Source: Dinochytrium kinnereticum
Lineage: Eukaryota; Chytridiomycota; Chytridiomycetes; Chytridiales; Chytridiaceae
Assembly (NCBI GenBank): GCA_027604005.1
Contig: JADGJT010000327.1
Coordinates: 1 to 26,264, forward strand
DNA length: 26,264 bases
Direction of reading: 5' to 3'
Positions 20,548-26,264 of the stretch are shown here, piece by piece. How positions within the stretch are numbered: the first letter of the stretch is position 1; each line of letters opens with the position of its first letter. The position numbers and the translations under genes are program-made. Under the pieces are notes generated by a model, which was not told the origin of the DNA, did not search any database, and was given only the letters and a program-made list of their open reading frames with translations.

Positions 20548-21552
20548 TCATGCCATAACAACTCCTAGCCTTCTCACCCTTTCATCTTCAGTCTCGTCCC
20601 ATCCTCCCTTAACACCACTGACCCCCACGAATGTAGCCCTCCCCGCGACCGGCACGTGAAGAAAAGATTTCATCTCCAACCCACACCCCGCATCGACTTC
20701 ACGCCACACATTATCCAGGTGAGGCGAGAGAGGAGAAGGTGGGCTCTTCCGTTTCCGAAGACTCGGGGATGCCCCATCTTCCCACGCAGAGTCGGGCTGA
20801 TCAATTTCCGTCACGGTTTTTTCGGCGTGGGTTGTTGTTAAGATGGTGAGAGGTTGTGGTGGGGGTAAGTTGTCGAGAGAGGAGAGGTGGGATGACTTGT
20901 CGAGGTACCACTTTAAGTCGGTGTATGCGGATCCTAGCCAGGCTGCTACGTAAACGGTGATGGCGATGAAGAAAAACAGGGATACGGCACAGTTGGGAAG
21001 ATTCGACCAATTCCACTCTTGACATGTTGAGAAAAGTGGAGCCGCGAAAGTGAGCAGGGCACACAGGACGACGAGCCCAAGCGAGCCTTCCAATAGTCTA
21101 TCTGCATATGGAATCCCAGAAGCAAGGGACGCAGGCTCATCTGCTCCTTCTTCGGTATCTGTCGTGAAGTCGGGTAATGAAGAGGAGGAGGATGAGAAGG
21201 ACGATGAGGTGGACCGTAATGTTCTGTTGCGTGCTCGAGCCAATTCAGCAGGGAGTGACCGTAGAATGGATACGCTTTGTGATTGTGTCTGTGAAGAGAG
21301 AGGGGGGATGCTGCAAGTGATCCATCTCCTGATGATGGGCTCAGAGTAAGGATGGAGCATTGCCGAGGCTAATGCGGCTGTGGAGATAGTCGATGAAGAA
21401 GATGCGGCTAGAGGCGTTGAGGCCGAAGTGGTGGTGGCTGCTGTGGCTGCTGCTGGCTGAATGCGAGCCGTGATCGCAGCGAGTGTGGCTGTTGTGATGC
21501 ACCAGATGTCAGAGATGGCAGCAGTTGAAGGGGGTCGATTTGTCAACTCCAT
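20548..21552 (-). CDS. Hypothetical protein with two predicted membrane segments
   Basis: I do not recognise this family. A single open frame of 334 residues runs from ATG 21552 to a stop at 20548; the frame stays open a little upstream, but no earlier ATG is available. Residues 35-65 are Ala/Ser/Thr rich, and a Ser tract (about 114-125) precedes an acidic patch. Two hydrophobic segments lie at about 157-177 (LGLVVLCALLTFAAPLF) and 189-211 (AVSLFFFIAITVYVAAWLG), separated by a short loop with two Cys. The C-terminal 120 residues are soluble, with a Pro-rich stretch, a basic patch (LRKRKS) and an acidic end. A hairpin membrane protein with both tails on one side would fit. The long uninterrupted frame argues for a real gene, though low-complexity content lowers confidence. 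Confidence 0.6.
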   Translation of the reverse strand: MELTNRPPSTAAISDIWCITTATLAAITARIQPAAATAATTTSASTPLAASSSSTISTAALASAMLHPYSEPIIRRWITCSIPPLSSQTQSQSVSILRSLPAELARARNRTLRSTSSSFSSSSSSLPDFTTDTEEGADEPASLASGIPYADRLLEGSLGLVVLCALLTFAAPLFSTCQEWNWSNLPNCAVSLFFFIAITVYVAAWLGSAYTDLKWYLDKSSHLSSLDNLPPPQPLTILTTTHAEKTVTEIDQPDSAWEDGASPSLRKRKSPPSPLSPHLDNVWREVDAGCGLEMKSFLHVPVAGRATFVGVSGVKGGWDETEDERVRRLGVVMA

Positions 21553-22401
21553 GATATTTTTGGAAGGATGTTCATAGAGTTCGATCCAATAATCCACTCA
21601 AAACCCATCCACCCACCTATCCACCATCCATCCATCCATCCACCCATCCATCGATTCATCATTCCGTACTTCAGCCCAACGCAACCGATGGTCCCTCTCT
21701 TGCCGAAACGCCACACTTCCTCAACAGCAGCAGAATCAACACCAGCATCAACCTGACTAAATGCTTACCAAGTGAGCTGCAGTATTTCAATACTACTTCA
21801 GATCAGGAGACGTGTATTAAAGTCAGGAGATCGTTACAACCAGAAACAGAGTACGGAGCTTGAGTTCTGACCACCGATACAGCCCTTCGTCAGAGAAAAG
21901 AACCGCACCCAAGTCCCCAAACAAAAAAAATAAAGGAGGGCAGGTGCGCTTCCCACTTTATATTTAAACGACAGACAAGACTCAACCACCCACCAGCATT
22001 ACTTCCGGATCATGGTTTTCCATCCAATGAGATTTTGAGACCCATTCTTCTATTCTGTGATTGGAGTTACCAAAAATAACTCGCTTTCCATTATTTCATT
22101 TCTAATCTTGCCTTTATCAGACAGCAACTTATCTTTTTCACCCTTATCTTCGTTTTTGAATGGGCCCATTCTTTGTTTTCTTTGCTTGATGGTGGTTGGT
22201 GGGCCTGCCGGGGCGCACAGCAAAATTTGAGAGTATTTAAACCCCGAAGAAGAGAGCAATAACGTAACTTATATGCACTTTTTAGACCTTCATCACTGAT
22301 ACTACCAAATTAATAAATAAGCCATTGCTTAGGGCCAAATGCACTCTCTCATCGTCTTAATCACCTATAATTATACGCGCAGTGTATAAACACGCACCGA
22401 C
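21553..22401. other. Intergenic region between the two-helix protein and kinase genes
   Basis: Contains the CATC-type microsatellite at 21598-21655, then the promoter side of the two-helix protein gene and the 3' flank of the kinase. TATTTAAA-like sequences occur near 21960 and 22234. No gene is supported. Confidence 0.45.
21598..21655. repeat. CATC/ATCC-type tetranucleotide microsatellite (imperfect)
   Basis: Successive ATCC and ACCC units form an imperfect tetranucleotide tract, purest at about 21625-21650. It lies 50-100 bp upstream of the start codon of the two-helix protein, probably in its leader or core promoter. Confidence 0.8.
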
Positions 22402-25121
22402 TCACCTCGCACCCAACCCCACCCCCAAAACCTCCCTAACCCCCTCTAATATCCTGGCAGTATCCCCCAACGCTGCTTGGACCTCTCTCTTTAACTCCAC
22501 AGTATCATCCCACCGTACATCCAGCATCCCTCCAAGACCTTCATCAGGAGTCGGCACCCTACCTCCCCCACCTTCCTCAACCCTCCCATACTGAGCTTCT
22601 CCAACTGGTCGGTTTTTAGTCGTCGTCGTCAAAGCCGGTTGACGGGATGGCGAGTGATACGGTAACCGTCTCGCAGGGCTGTTGCTTCCTCGGAGGTTTC
22701 GTAAAGGGGAAGTTGTGGGGTGTGGTAAGTGGGGAGCTTGAGCGGATTGTTTGACCGATTTCGGGGATTCCGGTGGTTGTGATGCAGGTTCGGGTTTTGG
22801 GTTGACAGGTGATTTAACGTCTGCGTCAGTTGGTACGAGTCCTTTGACAGATATGGTTCCACCACCATACGATGCAGACCGTTCATGACGTCGGCGGTGG
22901 GCTTGAACAGCGGTAGGACGTTTATCTACAGACTTGATGGTGGCGAAATCGTCGGTTTCCGAGCGGCCATCTGGGGTGATCGGAAGGATTGGGGTTGGGG
23001 GAAGGGGATCGAGGGGAATTCCGGCATGAAGATGGGAGGCTAGGAGATTCGAATCTTTGAAAAAAAAAAGTCAGTATCGTATTTAAAAAAAAGGAAAGCG
23101 GAACGTACCATAGGTCTGGGACGGGTTATGGGAAAGATGGAGGTTTTGGGTTGTGATGGAAAGGTCTTCGTCTCCGGTAGCAAGAGGTCGTATAGCGGGT
23201 AGCTAAGAAAAAAATCAGCGACAGAAAATAATAGATTAGAAAAAGAAGAAAGAAAAAGCACATAGTCTTTTTCCAAATCCGATAAGAATACGAGGAGAGA
23301 AAAATTATCCCCTTACTATAGACGACCGGATGGTCCCCTTATCATCGTCCTCATCCTCCTTGCCCTTCACCGTACCTCCAATTCCCTTCGCCTTCCCTCC
23401 TTCGTCCCCTAACTCGTCCACACCACTAGCCAGTCCAAACGCAGCTACTTCAACAGAAGAAGGAACGCGATGGGAAGAACGCACACTTCGAATGCTGCGT
23501 TTGGTGCTAGACCTTCGTAAACTAATGTAACTTGATCGTAGGGTTTCAAAAACCCATTCATCATCAGCGCCTAATTCTCCGTCGCTATCTTCATCGTCTT
23601 CTATACCTCTGTTGCTCAGTTAGGGGTGAATAAGATTGAGGCGGGGGCACAGGAGTGTTTCAAAGTAAGAAACAAGATGGGAATGAACAAGGGAAAGAGT
23701 ATGTTCAAAAAACTAGGGTAAAAGACTTACAAAGAGTTGTACTCATTAGCAAGCTCTGGATGCTCCATCTTCCACGTCTCATGTCTCTTTAAAATATCGA
23801 GTAAGCAGTCGGTCCCCCTTAAAGCCATCCGTATAAACCTAGACTTAAGCAAATCCTCAGCCGAAGGTCGCTATATTCAGAAGAGAGGGTTTTAATACAT
23901 AGCCATCAAAGGCTAACAACGGAAAAAGAGAAAAGGAAAGAGAGATAAAAGACGGAAAAACCTCCTCGGGCTCTTCGTTCAAGCAAAGAGATATGAACTC
24001 TTTAATGGCCGCTGAGAAATTTCCCTCCAAACGAGCTGGTCTCGACCGTGGGATAAGAAAAATAGCTCTACGCGGGTCTTGATCAGCAAAAGGAGGATTC
24101 CCAGTCGCAAGTTCAATGATCGTAATCCCTAGCGACCAAACGTCCGCCTGAAATTATATAGCATTAATATATGGCTGTTTAGAAATTCCTGGCGACTACG
24201 GTTGAAAACCTGAAGAGTTCTGTAATCAAAATATCTACCTTGAAATCATATTGAGCCCGTTTGATGATTTCTGGTGCCATCCAATACGGCGTTCCGACAA
24301 ACGAATGGCGACGTAAACTATGCATAGAAACTTGACCGGCCACACCGAAATCGCAAAGTTTCACTTTTCCTTGACCCGTGAGAAGAATATTGGCAGCTGA
24401 ATTCGATTTCACAGATGTGTGTGTTTTAGGACATAACGGCCATACCATTCTCTCAAAAATAGAATGACATCCAAAGAAGAGGCTCGTTTAGAGAAAATGG
24501 GATACACTCACCTTTGATATCGCGGTGGATGACGTTGGCAGATTTATGAAGATATACGAGCGCAAGTAAGACCTCACGAGCTATTACGGCAATGTATCGT
24601 TCTTCAAGTGGCCCTGATTTGAGCTAGCGGCATTTCGAAAAAATAAACAAAAGAGGAAGCGATAATGATCAATCTCTAGACCGCTACATAGATCAAGAAA
24701 CAAAGTCTGTAAAATAAACAAACTAACAATGCTTCTCAACGATCCACCTGCCGCAAAATCCATAACAATCCAAAGCTTCGTCCCCATCAGATAAGATCCG
24801 TGGTACCGAGTGATATGTTCCGAATCACATCTCGATAAAACCGATATCTCTTTCTGAACATCGCTGATCTCGTCGTCGTCAGTGTCAAGATCGAGGATCT
24901 TGATGGCCACGACTTCGTTCGAGTTTTTGTTGACGCTGTGTTTAAGTTGGGGGTTTGAGCTTATAAATACACAGTGGGGAACGGGAGTAAGGAGTGATTT
25001 GATATGCATACCCTTTGTAAACTTCGCCAAAGGAACCTCTGCCTTATTGTTGTGGGTCAGGGGTTGTCGATGTTTGAGGTTGTCGCTTACCTATCCGTTC
25101 GAGCTTTTGAAAAACGTCCAT
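22402..25121 (-). CDS. STE20-family GCKIII protein kinase (MST3/MST4/YSK1, Sid1/Nak1/Sps1-like; 10 exons)
   Basis: Ser/Thr kinase of the germinal-centre III class, which works in Hippo/SIN/MOR-type pathways controlling polarity, septation or stress. Exons (minus): 25121-25091, 25042-25012, 24935-24728, 24623-24512, 24396-24239, 24147-23962, 23870-23731, 23608-23317, 23202-23109 and 23054-22402; 634 residues. The kinase domain starts almost at once ([11 protein letters not shown]). It has the Gly loop [11 protein letters not shown], Lys33 in VAIKI, Glu50 in helix C, HRDIKAAN (Asp125), CDFG (Asp143), [10 protein letters not shown] and [14 protein letters not shown]. The loop residue matching the activating Thr of MST3 is Ser159 (RRHSFVGTP). 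After ILKRHETW (about 280) the tail is disordered, with acidic clusters and Ser/Arg repeats ([14 protein letters not shown]). It ends in a helical segment ([13 protein letters not shown]) that may mediate dimerisation. All junctions are in phase. Direct orthology within GCKIII is not resolved. Confidence 0.93.
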
Positions 25122-25128
25122 TTCGCTC

Positions 25129-25140
25129 TCAATTTTTCAT
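25129..25140 (-). promoter_or_regulatory. Three-codon uORF in the kinase leader
   Basis: ATGAAAAATTGA lies on the minus strand, with its stop 7 nt before the kinase ATG. If the transcript starts upstream of 25140, ribosomes would meet this minimal uORF first. Whether it is in the mRNA is unknown. Confidence 0.4.
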
Positions 25141-25251
25141 GATCAAATTGGGTTGAAAACACGTTTGAACGCGATACACGTATTGGATGATATCTTTGAA
25201 TTCAATATGATTATATGCAAACCTCTTATTTCACCTTCTTTCTTTGCCTTG

Positions 25252-25333
25252 TTTCTGCCATGATCATCGTTGTTATTGGCATGAACTCTCTCTCCCCTAA
25301 ACTGTTTTAAATGTTTCAAATGTGTAATAAACA
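25252..25333. repeat. Dispersed repeat, copy B
   Basis: Second copy of the repeat at 1161-1265, same orientation. It shares TCTGCCATGAT, GTTGTTATTGGCATGAAC, AAACTGTTTT and the identical core AATGTTTCAAATGTGTA (25310-25326), followed directly by AATAAAC. It lies upstream of the kinase gene in non-coding DNA. Confidence 0.65.
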
Positions 25334-26188
25334 GCAGCATTTAGTTGGCATGGTTCAGCAGCGCTTGACACATCATGACTTTTCCGATAATTCTCAAGGC
25401 ATATTGTAAAAAAAAGAAAAGAGTGGATAACTGGGCGGGAGGCTGAAATTCAGAGCAAGGGGCAAGCTCGAAGCCGTTTTGCCGCCTTCGTCGGTATAGT
25501 TTTAATTTCTTTATTTCCAAGCCTCAACGGGTAAGCTTCGAGACAGTTTAAAAGAAGAAGAGGGGCTTCTCTGCCGCCCCCATGTTCAGTAATTGGTAAT
25601 ATACGTCCTAAGAGCCATTTTCCTCCACCACCACCCTTCACATCGACATCACTCAAGAGAGAGTTTTTCTCAAGTGGTAAGCATCGATGCCTCTGTAGTC
25701 TCTCTTCTTCTTCTTTTCATCCGTCTCTCTTCCTGGCACTGTTCTTTCCTCCTATCTTCAACGGAAGAATCGGACGGGTGATGAGAGTAGGTAAATACAC
25801 TGCAGGTGGGTGGGTGGAGGACAGGCGAGCTTGTCAGACCTGCTGCGTGCGTGTGCCACGTTCAGCCAGCGGAGAATTTGACGACAAATGCTTCAGACGA
25901 AAACATCCTTTGCTTTGCTTTTGCTCATCCGAGCTATTTATTAGCTTGCTCACTGCCTCCTTTCTGTTCTGTTTAAGCTTGTTCTTGCTCTCCTTCCTTC
26001 TCCACACATTCACCCACTTATGAGTACGCGGAGAGATTGCGCTCATTCATCTTTCACGCTTGCGATTCCTTTCTGCTTCCACCCTCCTGCTCTGCTGTGC
26101 TCTGCTCCTGCGCTGTGGTGATGTCTCGAGACCTGCAGTGGTGGCTGCATCAAATCAGGCGGACTTGAAAAATAATAAAAATTAATTA

Positions 26189-26264
26189 GGTCCCGTTTGG
26201 CAGCACAGGGGGTGAATTTTCCAGGAATTTGCAAGGTCTGCAGAAACACTGTTTCCGCAGGCCG
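26189..26264. mobile_element. Possible end of a MITE or DNA transposon (cut by window edge)
   Basis: After TTAATTA the sequence changes from AT-rich to GGTCCCGTTTGGCAGC, which resembles the terminal GG(T/C)CC-GTTTGG ends of Harbinger- or hAT-like MITEs. Within it, CTGCAGAAAC (26238-26247) and GTTTCCGCAG (26251-26260) form a hairpin with one mismatch and a 3-nt loop. The other end lies outside the window, so neither TIR nor target duplication can be confirmed. Confidence 0.3.

Larger units (their letters stand above)
25141..26264. other. Intergenic region at the right end
   Basis: No gene supported. It holds copy B of the dispersed repeat (25252-25333), a pyrimidine-rich plus strand (about 25690-25760 and 25960-26110) that could be a leader of a gene beyond the edge, and a possible transposon end from 26189. 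A 65-codon minus-strand frame starting at 25340 overlaps repeat copy B and is not treated as a gene. Confidence 0.45.

Noticed and set aside
22629..22886. 85-codon minus-strand open frame
   Set aside because: An alternative frame inside the last kinase exon, which is fixed by splice phase and runs to the stop at 22402.
25143..25340. 65-codon minus-strand open frame starting at ATG 25340
   Set aside because: It lies mostly within dispersed repeat copy B; the other copy does not keep an equivalent frame or start codon.
1..26264. CRISPR array, operon or phage-type system
   Set aside because: The window is eukaryotic with spliced genes; no regularly spaced repeats and no prokaryotic gene features were seen.

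Overview
The window is nuclear DNA of an intron-rich fungus. Most genes are cut by short GT-AG introns (44 to about 205 bp). The gene set is eukaryotic: an oligosaccharyltransferase subunit, a Mediator subunit, an eEF1A lysine methyltransferase and a GCKIII kinase. A secreted fungal-type GH35 enzyme and a Ty3/gypsy integrase relic also occur. An early-diverging (for example chytrid-like) fungus would fit the intron density and the three-FKBP-domain TPR protein, but the lineage is inference only. Exon structures were worked out by hand from splice signals, reading phase and family alignment recalled from knowledge. No search was run.

Layout, left to right. 1-1090: decayed Ty3/gypsy integrase remnant (-) with possible element 3' sequence to its left. 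1161-1265: copy A of a dispersed repeat. 1304-2753: unrecognised gene (+) with four 8-residue repeats. 3544-5840: MFS transporter (-), possibly extended to 6059. 6559-7232: OST2/DAD1 (+). 7934-9981: FKBP-TPR co-chaperone-like immunophilin (-). 10349-11324: EFM4-like methyltransferase (-). 11650-11964: MOCS2A/MoaD small subunit (-), head-to-head with 11999-12473: MED9-like Mediator subunit (+). 13151-17118: secreted GH35 beta-galactosidase-like enzyme (-). 17790-19797: NIPA-type Mg2+ transporter (-). 20548-21552: unrecognised protein with two membrane segments (-). 22402-25121: GCKIII/STE20 kinase (-). 25252-25333: copy B of the dispersed repeat. From 26189 to the right edge: a possible terminus of a DNA transposon or MITE.

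The genes form no pathway or operon. They are housekeeping and transport genes (N-glycosylation, eEF1A methylation, molybdenum cofactor, Mediator, Mg2+ transport, polarity or stress kinase) in ordinary eukaryotic arrangement, most on the minus strand. I found no convincing new multi-gene system. The most checkable oddities are the 34-bp MOCS2A/MED9 intergenic gap, the stop-free in-frame introns in the FKBP and NIPA genes, the Ser-for-Thr activation-loop site in the kinase, the possible spliced N-terminal extension of the MFS gene, the inverted TGCGG cluster upstream of the NIPA gene and the dispersed repeat near both ends.
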